This document shows, one piece after another, positions 1-10,196 of a DNA stretch of 64,000 nucleotides. How positions within the stretch are numbered: position 1 is the first letter of the stretch; each line of letters starts with the position of its first letter. The position numbers and the translations under genes are program-made. The stretch lies in contig NZ_AXZL01000053.1 of NCBI RefSeq assembly GCF_000485795.1, positions 1 through 64,000 of the forward strand. The letters are read 5' to 3'. Origin of the DNA: Shewanella decolorationis S12 (GTDB taxonomy: Bacteria; Pseudomonadota; Gammaproteobacteria; Enterobacterales; Shewanellaceae). Under the pieces are notes generated by a model, which saw nothing but the letters and a program-made list of their open reading frames with translations, was not told the DNA's origin and did not search any database.

Positions 1-173
1 TGACGAGTGACAAAGAGCAAGGGCTTGCCAGACGAACCCTTCGGGCAGCATTTGGCTGGCTTTTCTGCCGCGTTATCGTCCGTTTATGTAGACTAACTAC
101 ACGGCACGGACTTTGCCTTGCATTAAAGCCAGCCAAATTGCTGCAAAAATAACCCTGAAACGTCAACACGCCC
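1..173. repeat. Structured repeat (MITE-like), right part, copy A
   Basis: This stretch is closely similar to 17851-18039 and ends at 157-173 in GAAACGTCAACACGCCC, matching the right terminal inverted repeat of that copy. The left end lies outside the window. Inside, TTTGGCTGGCTTT (51-63) is perfectly complementary to AAAGCCAGCCAAA (125-137), extended by GCAGC/GCTGC outside. A smaller nested stem joins GTCCGT..TGTAG (about 78-90) to CTACA..ACGGAC (about 97-111). Relative to copy B, two stem positions (57 and 61) differ and both partners (131 and 127) have changed to keep pairing. No ORF is present. It could be a non-autonomous mobile element or a structured RNA/DNA element. Confidence 0.75.
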
Positions 174-299
174 TAATGAGTTAGCTAAAATTTGTGCTGC
201 TATTGGCATTTTTACCACACAAAATACTTTCAGCTTATGTTCATATTCACGCGCCTATGATGCCAATAACATCCTCAAATAGGATTATTGGAGCGAACC

Positions 300-1805
300 A
301 TGAACAGATTACATCGATGGAAATGGCTGGTGTTATCGGCGGCATTAGTTGCCCTGCCGTTCACTGCGCCAACTCAAGCCGCAGGCGTATCAGTCAGCCA
401 AGGTTCAAGTGCTTCACTGAGCCAAGCCGAACTCGAACAGATGCTTGCGCCCATTGCACTCTACCCCGATAGTTTATTGAGCCATATTTTGATCGCCTCC
501 ACCTATCCACTCGAAGTGGTACAGGCGCAGCGTTGGTTAGAGGATAACCCTAAGTTATCGACCGACGAGGTGATGTCTCGCACCGAAGACAAGGACTGGG
601 ATCCGAGTGTTAAAGCCCTTATGGCATTCCCCAACGTCTTAGAGAAAATGAGCGAAGACTTAGATTGGACGCAGAAACTCGGCGAAGCCTTTTTAGCCGA
701 CGAAGGCCAAGTGATGGATGGCATTCAATCGCTCAGACAACAAGCGGATAAAGCCAACAGTTTGGCCAATATGGACAACATGGCGGTGACCCGTGCGAAC
801 AACCAGATCATCATAGAACCCGCAAGGCGCGAAGTAGTGTATGTGCCCTACTATGATCCCCGCGTGGTTTATGGCACTTGGCGCTGGGGCGTGGCCTACC
901 CCCCAGTTTATTGGGAGTTTGGTGGCTATGTGGGCTACCCTTACCGCCCAAGTCATAGTTACTTTTACTGGTCACCCGGGATCCATATTTCCTTTAACTA
1001 CTTCTTTAGCTCGTTCCATTGGCACAGCCACAGAGTCGTCGTTGTCGATCACCGTCACTCCCACCACTATCGCCCAAGGGAGCGGTACTCAGTCAGCTAT
1101 GGTGCTCAACCTTGGAAACATAAACCCGAGCACAGACGCGGCGTGGTTTACCACAATCCCGTGGTGAAAGAGCGCTACTACGGCGATAGTAAGTTCCGTG
1201 GCCGTGATTCCCACTCCAGTGGCAGTGGTCAGCACTTTACCAGCCAATATGCCAAATCGAGGGAACACCAAGACGCACGTTATAACCGCGACAACAAGGG
1301 CTATGACAAGCGCCAAGATAAGGACAGAAGTAACAACCTAAGCCGCGACAATCACTACAGCCGCGAGCGTACGCCTAGCTTCCAAAATACTCAGGCCGAG
1401 TTAAAAGAGCGCCGCGTGGCACCGACAAACTCGGCGCAAACCAAAAGAGAAGGTTACCAGAAAGAGCGTAACGACAATTTCCGTCAGGATAATCAAGTAA
1501 GACAAGCGCAGGCAAAAGCGACGAGGGAACAAACCAAGGACAGCCCACAGCGCCAGTATCAGACTCGAGAGCAGCAACCGCGCAGCTTTGAGCCTCGCAC
1601 TCAGCCGCAGAGACCGGAAGCTCGCCCTGAAGTGAGACGCGCCGAACCGCAACGTATGGAGCAGCCTCGCCAAGCGCCGCCAAGACAGCGGGAAGAGAAT
1701 CGAGTCAGGCAGAATGATTCACGCCAAAATATGCAGATGGCCCGCAGCCCTGAGCATAACCAAGGCAGATCGGCACAGAGCCAAGAGCGCCGCAACAGGG
1801 AATAA
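300..1805 (+). CDS. DUF3300 domain protein, secreted or envelope-associated
   Basis: The protein has 501 residues. I chose the ATG at 300 because GGAG lies 6 bases upstream; an in-frame TTG at 288 has no such site. Residues 1-27 form a signal peptide (basic start, hydrophobic core, ending near TQAAG). Residues about 40-240 match the DUF3300 family, with an LAPIALYPD..LL segment near the start and a Tyr/Pro/Trp-rich part containing VVYVPYYDPRVVYG. Then comes a His/Tyr/Arg-rich linker, and from about residue 330 to the end a low-complexity, strongly basic Gln/Arg-rich tail. The biochemical role of DUF3300 proteins is not established. The tail could bind nucleic acid or acidic polymers, but that is speculation. 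The family call is confident. Confidence 0.85.
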   Translation: MNRLHRWKWLVLSAALVALPFTAPTQAAGVSVSQGSSASLSQAELEQMLAPIALYPDSLLSHILIASTYPLEVVQAQRWLEDNPKLSTDEVMSRTEDKDWDPSVKALMAFPNVLEKMSEDLDWTQKLGEAFLADEGQVMDGIQSLRQQADKANSLANMDNMAVTRANNQIIIEPARREVVYVPYYDPRVVYGTWRWGVAYPPVYWEFGGYVGYPYRPSHSYFYWSPGIHISFNYFFSSFHWHSHRVVVVDHRHSHHYRPRERYSVSYGAQPWKHKPEHRRGVVYHNPVVKERYYGDSKFRGRDSHSSGSGQHFTSQYAKSREHQDARYNRDNKGYDKRQDKDRSNNLSRDNHYSRERTPSFQNTQAELKERRVAPTNSAQTKREGYQKERNDNFRQDNQVRQAQAKATREQTKDSPQRQYQTREQQPRSFEPRTQPQRPEARPEVRRAEPQRMEQPRQAPPRQREENRVRQNDSRQNMQMARSPEHNQGRSAQSQERRNRE

Positions 1806-1818
1806 TCTCAACCAATAA

Positions 1819-1850
1819 AAAGAGCGCGAATATTCGCGCTCTTTCTTTAT
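1819..1850. terminator. Bidirectional rho-independent terminator
   Basis: A perfect 12-bp stem (AAAGAGCGCGAA / TTCGCGCTCTTT, 1819-1830 and 1833-1844) with a TA loop is followed by TTTCTTT on the plus strand and by TTTTATT on the minus strand. It sits between convergent genes and probably serves both. Confidence 0.85.
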
Positions 1851-1860
1851 GTTCAAATAG

Positions 1861-2337
1861 CTAAAACTTGAGGGTCAAAGACTGGCCTTCACCCATGCCC
1901 TGCCATTCGATGGTCAGTTCCATTATCTCATTGATAATATGTTCAAAGTCCGCTTGAGATACCTCTGGCAGCGCAAGTTTACGGTTGCTACAGCTTTGCT
2001 CTAGCAGGTATAAAAACCCGGCATAGGTCGGCGTATCGGCTGACCACAGCAAAGATTGCAGGGATTCGACAATCGACTCGGTTTGCCAAATTAAGGTTTT
2101 ATCCGCGACGGCTAAGGAGGCTTCGTTGTGCTCAAGGGAAAAACTGATATCGGCGCCTGCGCGCACTTGGGCGAAAAATGCGCCCTGAATATGCAGTCGT
2201 TTTTCAACGACATAATGGATCATGTCATGGGGAGCTATGCCCTGCTCGGGCATTTGTGTTTGGGTTGCGCTGCCATCCATGCGCACGCAACGTAATTGAC
2301 CATAACGCTTCGAACCTTTGGTGAAGATAACTTGCAT
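1861..2337 (-). CDS. Conserved hypothetical protein, 158 aa
   Basis: I do not recognise the family. The product is a soluble protein of 158 residues with no signal peptide or membrane segment. It opens with a beta-rich stretch (MQVIFTKGSKRYGQLRCVRM), has a mixed central part with one HDMIHYVVEK segment, and ends in an acidic helical region. It is read toward the shared terminator at 1819-1850 and is separated by about 75 bp from the EAL fragment upstream, so it may be monocistronic. Codon use matches its neighbours, so it is probably a true gene. Confidence 0.7.
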   Translation of the reverse strand: MQVIFTKGSKRYGQLRCVRMDGSATQTQMPEQGIAPHDMIHYVVEKRLHIQGAFFAQVRAGADISFSLEHNEASLAVADKTLIWQTESIVESLQSLLWSADTPTYAGFLYLLEQSCSNRKLALPEVSQADFEHIINEIMELTIEWQGMGEGQSLTLKF

Positions 2338-2412
2338 AAAGCCGTCCTTAGTTTATCCATCTTTCCATCGCCGGATTTAGCCAAGTATAGTTCTAAATGG
2401 ATAAAAAACGGC

Positions 2413-3042
2413 TTAAAAATTGCGCTCGATAAAACGCGAACAGTCTTCGGCCGCCAAGGGTTTACTAAAGTAATAACCCTGCACTAAATCGCAGCCCATG
2501 CCCGATAACAGCACCAGTTGCGCCTCATTCTCGACCCCTTCGGCCACGACGGTCAGCCCCAACTCATGCGCCATTGAAATCGTTGCCGCACTGATGGCGG
2601 CATCGTTCGGATCGCTCTCGATATCCTTCACAAAAGAGCGGTCTAACTTGAGTCTGTCTAAGGGCAATAACTTCAAGTAAGAGAGTGACGAGTAACCCGT
2701 GCCAAAGTCATCAATCGCCAATTCGATACCATGCTGACGCAACTCGGCCAGTAACTTGGCATTTTGCTCGGGATACTGCATGGCCACGCTCTCGGTGATT
2801 TCAAGCTCGAGCGCCCCTTTGGGCAACTTATGCTTGGCAAGCACGTTGATGATATCGAGCACGATAGTGTCCTTACGCAATTGATGAGCCGAGAGATTGA
2901 CCGCCATCCGCAGCCCTTTGGCGCCCTTCTCTCGCCACTCGGCTAGCTGCGCCAACGCCTGCTCTAACACCCATTGGCCGATGGGGATGATCATGTCGAT
3001 CTCTTCGGCGATAGGGATAAAGCGATCAGGAGCCACCAGGCC
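2413..3042 (-). pseudogene. EAL phosphodiesterase domain cut off by an in-frame TAG
   Basis: This is the C-terminal part of the MASE1/GGDEF gene that starts at 6066, still in the same reading frame. The TAG at 3043-3045 falls between HPE and GLVAPDRFIP, inside a run that is continuous in intact EAL domains. Apart from the E-x-L-x-R signature, which lies upstream of the stop, the fragment keeps the EAL motifs: NLSA, ITES, IDDFGTGYSSLSYLK, VAEGVE and QGYYFSKP. The lesion therefore looks recent, or it is a read error or a suppressible stop. A GTG at 3034-3036 could restart translation, but the product would lack the first EAL signature and would probably be inactive. Confidence 0.75.
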
Positions 3043-6000
3043 CTATTCGGGGTGTTGCCAACGGATCAGCGCCTCGACGCCGACCATTTGCCCGGTATTG
3101 ATATCGATTTGCGGCTGATAGTGCAGCCGCAACTCATCACGGGCAATCGCCTGCCTGAGTCCGGTTTCGATTTGTTGACGCTCGGTCACTAAGGTGTTCA
3201 TGGCGGCGGTGAAAAACTGATAGTTATTACGCCCCGCCGCTTTGGCACGGTACATGGCCATATCGGCATTTTTCATGAGCGCCTCAACACTGTCACCATC
3301 GGTTGGGAACAGGCTAATGCCTATGCTGGGTGATGAATGCAGCGGCTTGTTATCTATGGTGTAGGTTTGATTCAAACCACTGCGTAGGGCTTCTGCCACC
3401 TTAGCCACCTCGTCATGGTCCGTATCGGACAACACCACCACGAACTCATCGCCGCCCAAGCGCGCGACAATATCATCGCTGCTCACAATACTCTTCAGCC
3501 GCCGCGCTACTTCGAGCAACAGCATATCGCCGACATGGTGTCCCAAGGTGTCGTTGATATTTTTGAAGTGATCCATATCGATAAACATCACGGCAATCTG
3601 GGTCTGACTGACAAAGGCTTCTTTGAAAACCGTCTCTAACCGCGATTGCAGACTCAAGCGGTTCGGCAGCAGAGTCAAAGAGTCGTGGTGCGCCAGGAAG
3701 TGAATGCGCTCCTCATTGACTTTGCGTTCGCTGATATCGGTAAAACTACCGATGTAATGGCTGACAGACCCCGTCTCATCCCGCACGACAGACATCATCA
3801 ACCATTTAGGGAAATCAAATCCCTCCTTGTGTCTGTCCCACACCTCACCCTGCCAGAATCCGGTCTGTTCCAGGGCGGCTCGCACTCTAGCATCATTGCT
3901 ACGGTCGGTCCGCTCAGCTTCGAGGAAGCGGCAGTTTTTGCCGATGATCTCATCTCGGGTGTATCCGGTAATTTGGGTAAAAGCACTATTCACATCCACG
4001 ATAATGTCATTCGCGTCCATGATGGTGATGCCTTCGCCGCTTTGCTGGAATACCTGAGCCAGCAGGTTAACCCTAGCCACGGTGCGTTCCTGCTCGGTAA
4101 TGTCCTCCACAATAAACAGGATAAGTTGCTCGCCATTGGCCGCAGTGACCAAGGAGCCATTTAACCTCACGGCCACCATTTGCCCGCCCTTATGGCGATA
4201 ATGCTTCTGGTAGGGGCCGTAGCGGCGAGTCTGCTTAAGGCGTTCGAGCTGCTCGGTTTCACTCACCCGATAACGGATAGGCGTAAGCTCCCAAGGATCG
4301 AGTGTCTGCAACTCTTCGAGGGTATAACCGGTAATATCCATAAAGGCTTGGTTGATGGCGACAAACTGCCCGTCCTCTAGCCGTTTTAAGGCGTGGCCCA
4401 CGGGCGCCTTATCGAACAGGGTGCGATACCTTTGTTCACTCTCGATCAAGGTCGCTTGGAAAGTCTGGCTACGGGCGATCTCCTTAGAGAGTGCCATGGT
4501 TTTTTCCGCCACCTTTTCGGCGATGCGGTGCCGCTCCCCGGAAGATACTAAGGTCATACCGCCGACAACCGCGCAGGTGATAAACGCCAGCAGTAGCATC
4601 AGCAGCGATAGACTAAAGGTGTCGCCCATCAGCTCGGAATAGGACTCGTAGATAACGATATGCCAATGCCTATCGGCCAGCATTAAGTTGGCCTGATAAT
4701 ACTGGCCCATCTTATCGCTTTGTATGTTCCCCTGAAACTGAGGGAAGGACTTCTGGCTATTGGCGTAGAGTAAGGCTCCGCCAGCACTCATGTCTGTGAG
4801 TCGCCAGTGCAAACCTTTGACCTGCTCCACCGCGTTGATAATCGATTGCAGGTCGATCACCGCCGAGCAAAAGCCCTTGATATTGCCTAAGCGGTCGAAG
4901 ACGGGGGCAATAAACAGCGTCCCGCCCGGCCCATTTGGATCCTCCGCCAGTTGAATTTTTCCGGTCATCACAGGTGACAGTGTGGCGCGGACTTTGGCAA
5001 TCGCCGCCGCCCTTGTCGGTTCGCCATTAAGGTCAATACCCAAGGCGGCACGGCTGGTGTTTATCGGTTGCACAAACTTAATCGGCACTAACCAACCGTC
5101 GGGATTGGGTTGCCCATTGGCTAAGTATCGAATGCGGTATGATTCGCCAATCTCGGCGCGGGTGGCGGCCTCGAAACTGTCTTTATCGGTCGCGGCAATC
5201 AGCGGTGACCAAGCCCAAGCCCGAAACCCATCTAATTGCAGTTGGTTGCGCTTACCAAACTGGATAAATTCATCCTGAGACACCTGCTCGCTATTATCGA
5301 ATAAACTCGCGAGCGCAATCACTTGCTGAAGATTCGACACCTGAAAACTTTCAACATTGCTAATAATGGCATTGGACTGAATTTGAAATTTATCCTGCAG
5401 CTGCTGCCGCTGGTTCATATCCGAGTAGTAATAAATGCCGACACAGAATAAAAAGCCAACAAACAGTGGTAACCCAGTCTGAATCCGCCTTGAGCGCCAA
5501 ATGGAGCGCTGATCGAAGATCAACATCGTCAGCGGAATAAAGATCACCGCTCCGAGTAAGTCCCCAAGCCACCAATTAATCGTGCTGCCAAAGACATCCT
5601 TGATGGGGATGGTGCCATGGGCGGCCAAGGCGGCATTACCAAAGAGGGTCGCAATCATGCAGGTTAACGAGAGGCTGAGGCAGGACTTAATGACAGTGTT
5701 GGGTCTATCTAAGGTCACTAAGGGGTCGATACGGCGGATCACATTGGCAGAAACATAGGCCTGTAAACTCGATGCCGCAGCAATCACTAAGGGCAGCCAA
5801 CCGAGATGGATCTCACCACCGATATTGATGTTAATCAGCCAAGAGCCGACCAAGATACCAAACCAGGGCGAATACTTGCTCCATATCAGGCAGGAGGCAA
5901 TGGCAATACCCGCCGCAGGCCAAATGGCAGCCGAATAACCGGGAGGTAAGGCAATCAACAAACCGATTTTGCCAACGACAAAGTAAGCCAAGGCAACGAG

Positions 6001-6066
6001 TAGATTGACCTTAAGGTAGTGAGCAAATGCTTTGATATCCAATCCCTTTTTATTACTAAGCCGCAA
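3043..6066 (-). CDS. Membrane c-di-GMP protein: MASE1-CHASE-PAS-PAS-GGDEF (EAL lost to stop)
   Basis: The product has 1007 residues; with the following fragment it would be 1217. Residues about 15-205 contain the multi-helix MASE1 sensor. Residues about 215-450 form a periplasmic CHASE-type domain, followed by a transmembrane helix near 480-505. Two PAS domains lie at about 540-660 and 665-790. A GGDEF domain at about 795-955 has an intact RLGGDEF. The RxxD inhibitory site normally found just upstream reads VSSD, so product inhibition may be absent. The protein stops shortly after the EAL signature (VGVEALIRWQHPE). If translated as is, it would be a diguanylate cyclase without phosphodiesterase activity. 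Ligands of the sensor domains cannot be told from sequence. Confidence 0.85.
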   Translation of the reverse strand: MRLSNKKGLDIKAFAHYLKVNLLVALAYFVVGKIGLLIALPPGYSAAIWPAAGIAIASCLIWSKYSPWFGILVGSWLININIGGEIHLGWLPLVIAAASSLQAYVSANVIRRIDPLVTLDRPNTVIKSCLSLSLTCMIATLFGNAALAAHGTIPIKDVFGSTINWWLGDLLGAVIFIPLTMLIFDQRSIWRSRRIQTGLPLFVGFLFCVGIYYYSDMNQRQQLQDKFQIQSNAIISNVESFQVSNLQQVIALASLFDNSEQVSQDEFIQFGKRNQLQLDGFRAWAWSPLIAATDKDSFEAATRAEIGESYRIRYLANGQPNPDGWLVPIKFVQPINTSRAALGIDLNGEPTRAAAIAKVRATLSPVMTGKIQLAEDPNGPGGTLFIAPVFDRLGNIKGFCSAVIDLQSIINAVEQVKGLHWRLTDMSAGGALLYANSQKSFPQFQGNIQSDKMGQYYQANLMLADRHWHIVIYESYSELMGDTFSLSLLMLLLAFITCAVVGGMTLVSSGERHRIAEKVAEKTMALSKEIARSQTFQATLIESEQRYRTLFDKAPVGHALKRLEDGQFVAINQAFMDITGYTLEELQTLDPWELTPIRYRVSETEQLERLKQTRRYGPYQKHYRHKGGQMVAVRLNGSLVTAANGEQLILFIVEDITEQERTVARVNLLAQVFQQSGEGITIMDANDIIVDVNSAFTQITGYTRDEIIGKNCRFLEAERTDRSNDARVRAALEQTGFWQGEVWDRHKEGFDFPKWLMMSVVRDETGSVSHYIGSFTDISERKVNEERIHFLAHHDSLTLLPNRLSLQSRLETVFKEAFVSQTQIAVMFIDMDHFKNINDTLGHHVGDMLLLEVARRLKSIVSSDDIVARLGGDEFVVVLSDTDHDEVAKVAEALRSGLNQTYTIDNKPLHSSPSIGISLFPTDGDSVEALMKNADMAMYRAKAAGRNNYQFFTAAMNTLVTERQQIETGLRQAIARDELRLHYQPQIDINTGQMVGVEALIRWQHPE

Positions 6067-6674
6067 CTCAGATAGGTCACATAATGCCTTAATCTACAAA
6101 TCAATCTCAAGCTTAGTAAAAGCTAATCATCAATTCTATTGTCGGTCACCAGCATAAACGCTTCATTAACTGTCGGTTTGCCGCGGCGAATTCTGCTAGA
6201 CTCACGCCAAATCTTAAGCGCAGCCAAAGGATGGGCATTAACGAGTGGGGAGGTTAACCCGCATCAATGCGGTAAAGATAATTCCGTGAAATGGGGCGCA
6301 AGCGCAGCGAGTTTAGGTGATTTTTCCAGCTCAAATTGTTTACATTTAACCCAAGGCGTTTTCTGATGCAGCTCACATTAACCCTATTTTTTGCGAGTGT
6401 AATGAGTATAAATTCAGTTAATTTTGTTAATTATTTGTTTTATTATGGTTTTAATTAAGGTTTTTTTAATGCAAAAGCCGTTTTGAGCCGGGGATCCACT
6501 TTCAATCAATCCCCGCTTCTTGTTATCCTCCCGCCCGCACAAAAAAGTTGCAGCTTGAATTTTTATTCAGCCAACAATTTCCTCTCGTTCAGCCGGACCT
6601 GTTAATTGAAATTCGCACTCAGCCAATTTATCGCTGAAGGATTGAATCTCGTAGCGAGGTTCTCCCACTTCAGT
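6067..6674. other. Intergenic region without a recognised gene
   Basis: The region is about 600 bp between the divergently transcribed c-di-GMP gene and the small ORF ahead of cyoA. It contains a short hairpin CCGCAT-CA-ATGCGG (about 6259-6272) and an AT-rich run near 6410-6475 that could hold promoters. Short ORFs on both strands (for example 6139-6366 plus) show no coding-like composition. I see no known riboswitch consensus. Confidence 0.5.
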
Positions 6675-6995
6675 ATGACAAACTTAGCCCTGATCTTCGG
6701 GTTACTGTTTGTGCTGCCCGCTGCTGACTTAGTGTCGGTGATGGTCGGTGGCTGTATCGACATAGGTGAGTTAATCACCCTGAGCGATGGATTTTTAATC
6801 GAGTTTTTCGGCGCCACGCTGCTGAGCATATTACTGCTCAACCCCCAGATTATTAAGCAATTGTGGAATCTGTTCGACAATGGCTTCAAGTTTTTCAACA
6901 GCTTAGATTTAACTAATGCTGCCCTGTTTTTAGCACCCCCAAGGCTAAAATCCCTCGAGCACCTTGCGCACGGTTGTCGCGCCCCACCATTGTAA
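6675..6995 (+). CDS. Small hydrophobic protein of unknown function upstream of cyoA
   Basis: The ORF from the ATG at 6675 encodes 106 residues; an in-frame TTG at 6606 would add 23. The first ~60 residues hold two hydrophobic stretches (LALIFGLLFVLPAADLVSVMV and FFGATLLSILLL), suggesting a small inner-membrane protein; the arrangement is faintly like FxsA, too weak for an assignment. Neither start has a convincing ribosome-binding site. An overlapping minus-strand ORF (6602-7138) looks like a composition shadow. The gene points the same way as cyoA with about 190 bp between, so co-transcription is possible but not shown. Confidence 0.4.
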   Translation: MTNLALIFGLLFVLPAADLVSVMVGGCIDIGELITLSDGFLIEFFGATLLSILLLNPQIIKQLWNLFDNGFKFFNSLDLTNAALFLAPPRLKSLEHLAHGCRAPPL

Positions 6996-7184
6996 CTCTC
7001 TGTTTTAAAATTCAAATTTAGCATTAAGCGCTGAAAGTCGATCCTCAATCTTGCATTGGGGTGGCAGGCATTTTTTGTGCCGCGCTCGAGCCACTTTCGG
7101 ATTTGCCTTCGGATAACGCCGCTCAATGCTACTGCCAATCTCTCTGGGCAGAGTTGTAAACCTTAGGGTTAGAGGAATCTTCCT

Positions 7185-8213
7185 TTGTTAATTCGAAATT
7201 TAAGTAAAGTAGCATTCGCGGCGATAGCCCTGATGCTCGCAGGCTGTGATGGCGGCGTATTGGATCCCAAGGGCCAGATCGGTGTCGATGAAAAGCACCT
7301 GATCATCATCGCTACCCTACTCATGCTGATTGTGGTTATCCCCGTGATCTTCATGACTTTGTTCTTCGCATGGAAATACCGCGATGGCCGAGATCATGAG
7401 GTTTACGCCCCTAAATGGTCCCATTCAAGCGCGATTGAAACCGTGGTTTGGATTGTGCCTATTGTGATCGTATTGATTTTGGGCGTGATCACTTGGGGTT
7501 CAACCCATGATCTCGACCCTTACAAACCACTCGAACACGAGGCCAAGCCAATTACGGTTGAAGTGGTTTCTATGGACTGGAAATGGTTGTTTATCTATCC
7601 AGAACAAGGTGTTGCATCGGTAAACGAACTGGCTTTCCCAGCGAACGTACCAGTGAACTTTAAGATCACCTCTGATACCGCAATGAACTCTTTCTTTATC
7701 CCGCAGTTAGGTAGCCAAATCTACTCAATGGCTGGGATGACGACTAAGTTGCACCTGATTGCCAACGAACCCGGTACCTATGACGGTATTTCCGCTAACT
7801 ATAGCGGCGCAGGTTTTGCGGGCATGAAGTTTAAAGCCATTGCCACGCCAACGGCAGCCGACTTCGATGCTTGGGTAGCCAAGGCAAAACAACAGGCGAC
7901 TAAGACCTTAGACTCTGCGACTTACCAAGCCTTAGCACAGAAGAGTGAAAACAATCCTGTTGAATACTTTGGCTCAGTTAGTCACGGCATGTTCGATCAA
8001 ATCGTTATGCAATACATGCACATGGACTCAAACGAGCACATGGCAGGCCATGAAGGTATGGAACACATGAGTGCCGACCACAATATGGCTGGCATGCACC
8101 ACGATATGGCGCATATGGCGAGCGAACAGAAGATGGCCGACATGGAAAGCTCAACCCATTCTGACACTTCATCAACAGAACACTCATCCACTCACCAAGT
8201 GGAGGCGGAGTAA
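7185..8213 (+). CDS. cyoA: Cytochrome bo3-type quinol oxidase subunit II
   Basis: The lipoprotein has 342 residues with a lipobox (LMLAGC) followed by two transmembrane helices and a periplasmic cupredoxin domain. The domain lacks the Cys ligands of a CuA centre, so this is a quinol rather than a cytochrome c oxidase subunit. The start is a TTG at 7185 with AGAGGA 8 bases upstream. The last ~65 residues are very rich in His and Met ([29 protein letters not shown]). E. coli CyoA has a shorter version of this tail; binding of copper by it is inference. It is the first gene of cyoABCDE, 2 bp ahead of cyoB. Confidence 0.95.
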   Translation: MLIRNLSKVAFAAIALMLAGCDGGVLDPKGQIGVDEKHLIIIATLLMLIVVIPVIFMTLFFAWKYRDGRDHEVYAPKWSHSSAIETVVWIVPIVIVLILGVITWGSTHDLDPYKPLEHEAKPITVEVVSMDWKWLFIYPEQGVASVNELAFPANVPVNFKITSDTAMNSFFIPQLGSQIYSMAGMTTKLHLIANEPGTYDGISANYSGAGFAGMKFKAIATPTAADFDAWVAKAKQQATKTLDSATYQALAQKSENNPVEYFGSVSHGMFDQIVMQYMHMDSNEHMAGHEGMEHMSADHNMAGMHHDMAHMASEQKMADMESSTHSDTSSTEHSSTHQVEAE

Positions 8214-8215
8214 TC

Positions 8216-10195
8216 ATGTCTTTTCTCGGTAAATTAAGCTTAGATGCGATCCCGTATCATGAGCCTATCATCATGGTGACCCTTGCGGTTGTTGCCGTGA
8301 TAGGCCTGTACGTCGCAGCCTTGATCACTAAACACAAAAAATGGGGCGTGCTTTGGCACGACTGGTTAACCTCGGTTGACCATAAACGCCTCGGTATCAT
8401 GTACATAGTACTTGCCTTCATCATGCTGATCCGCGGTTTTTCCGACGCCATCATGATGCGTACCCAACAGGCACTGGCCACCAATGGCGCCGCAGGTTAT
8501 CTGCCGCCAGAACATTACGACCAAATCTTCACTGCCCACGGCGTGATCATGATTATCTTTATGGCGATGCCATTTATGATCGGTCTAATGAACTTAGTGC
8601 TGCCACTGCAAATCGGTGCCCGCGACGTTGCCTTCCCCTTCTTGAACAACCTCAGCTTCTGGTTAACCGCGTCTGGTGCCGTGCTGATCAATATTTCATT
8701 AGGTTTAGGTGAATTCGCCCGTACCGGTTGGGTAGCTTACCCGCCGTTGTCTGAGCTGGCTTACAGTCCGGGCGTTGGGGTCGATTACTATATCTGGGCG
8801 CTGCAGATTTCGGGGATAGGGACAACCTTAACTGGGGTCAACTTTATCGCGACTGTGCTTAAGATGCGCGCCCCAGGCATGAAGCTGATGCAAATGCCTA
8901 TCTTCACTTGGACTTGTACTTGGGCCAACATCCTGATCGTGGCGTCGTTCCCGATCCTGACCGCAGTTTTAGCGCTGTTAACACTCGATCGCTACATGGG
9001 TTTCCACTTCTTCACCAATGATGGTGGTGGTAACGCCATGATGTATATCAACCTGTTCTGGGCTTGGGGTCACCCTGAAGTGTACATCCTGATTTTACCT
9101 GCGTTCGGTATCTTCTCGGATGTGATTTCAACCTTTACCTCTAAGCGTCTGTTCGGCTATTCCTCAATGGTATGGGCCAGTGGCGCGATTTCGATCCTCG
9201 GTTTTATCGTGTGGTTACACCACTTCTTTACCATGGGCTCTAGCGCCAACGTCAACGCCTTCTTCGGCGTGATGACCATGGTGATTGCGGTCCCGACTGG
9301 GGTAAAACTGTTTAACTGGTTGTTCACCATTTACCGCGGCCGCCTGCGCTTAACAGTGCCAGTGCTGTGGACCTTAGGCTTTATGGTGACTTTCACCATT
9401 GGTGGTATGACGGGCGTATTATTGGCCGTACCTGGCGCCGACTACGTACTGCACAACAGCTTGTTCCTGATCGCTCACTTCCATAACACCATTATCGGTG
9501 GTGCCGTGTTCGGTTACTTAGCTGGTTTTGCTTACTGGTTCCCGAAAGCGACGGGTTTCCACTTAAATGAGCGTTTAGGTAAAGCGTCATTCTGGTGCTG
9601 GCAGATTGGTTTCTATGTAGCCTTTATGCCGCTGTATGTACTCGGTTTTATGGGTATGACTCGCCGTATCAACCACATTGATAACCCAGCATGGAACATG
9701 TGGATCTATATCGCTGCCGTGGGTGCTTGCATCATCATGGTCGGTATCATTCTGCAATTCGTGCAACTGTACGTGAGTATCCGTGACCGCGACCAAAACC
9801 GTGACACCACGGGCGACCCATGGAATGGCCACACGCTGGAATGGTCAACCGCATCACCACCACAGTTCTACAACTTTGCTAAGTTGCCACAAGTGTCTGA
9901 TATCGATGCCTTTACCGATGCCAAAGAAAAAGGCACCGCCTATCAACGCCTCAAACACTATCAGCCAATCCATATGCCGAAAAATACCCCGAGCGGTATC
10001 TTAATGGCGCTGGGCATTACTGCCGCTGGTTTTGCTGCAATTTGGCACATTCTGTGGCTCGCGATTGTGGGCATGGTGGGCGCGTTTATCGTGTTCTTAT
10101 TCCGTGCTTATAACAACGATGTCGACTATTACGTTCAACCCGATGAAGTGGCACGCATTGAAAATGCTCACTTAAACAATGTAGTAAGGGGCTGA
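8216..10195 (+). CDS. cyoB: Cytochrome bo3-type quinol oxidase subunit I
   Basis: The catalytic subunit has 659 residues, close to the E. coli length, with about 15 transmembrane helices. It reduces oxygen to water with quinol electrons and pumps protons. The haem-copper signatures are visible: the low-spin haem His in TAHGVIM, the CuB His and cross-linked Tyr in WGHPEVY, the two CuB His in WLHHFF, and the haem ligands in HFHNTIIGG. It lies 2 bp after cyoA and 1 bp before cyoC, so all are on one transcript. The assignment is secure; the substrate type rests on the cyoA/cyoE context. Confidence 0.97.
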   Translation: MSFLGKLSLDAIPYHEPIIMVTLAVVAVIGLYVAALITKHKKWGVLWHDWLTSVDHKRLGIMYIVLAFIMLIRGFSDAIMMRTQQALATNGAAGYLPPEHYDQIFTAHGVIMIIFMAMPFMIGLMNLVLPLQIGARDVAFPFLNNLSFWLTASGAVLINISLGLGEFARTGWVAYPPLSELAYSPGVGVDYYIWALQISGIGTTLTGVNFIATVLKMRAPGMKLMQMPIFTWTCTWANILIVASFPILTAVLALLTLDRYMGFHFFTNDGGGNAMMYINLFWAWGHPEVYILILPAFGIFSDVISTFTSKRLFGYSSMVWASGAISILGFIVWLHHFFTMGSSANVNAFFGVMTMVIAVPTGVKLFNWLFTIYRGRLRLTVPVLWTLGFMVTFTIGGMTGVLLAVPGADYVLHNSLFLIAHFHNTIIGGAVFGYLAGFAYWFPKATGFHLNERLGKASFWCWQIGFYVAFMPLYVLGFMGMTRRINHIDNPAWNMWIYIAAVGACIIMVGIILQFVQLYVSIRDRDQNRDTTGDPWNGHTLEWSTASPPQFYNFAKLPQVSDIDAFTDAKEKGTAYQRLKHYQPIHMPKNTPSGILMALGITAAGFAAIWHILWLAIVGMVGAFIVFLFRAYNNDVDYYVQPDEVARIENAHLNNVVRG

Positions 10196-10196
10196 T

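Noticed and set aside
6602..7138. 178-aa ORF on the minus strand opposite the ORF ahead of cyoA
   Set aside because: Asn/Ser/Lys-rich composition without domain pattern, no ribosome-binding site; fits a shadow of the plus-strand frame.
7185..8213. Cytochrome c oxidase subunit II with CuA
   Set aside because: The Cys ligands of CuA are missing, and cyoE follows; the quinol oxidase call is better.
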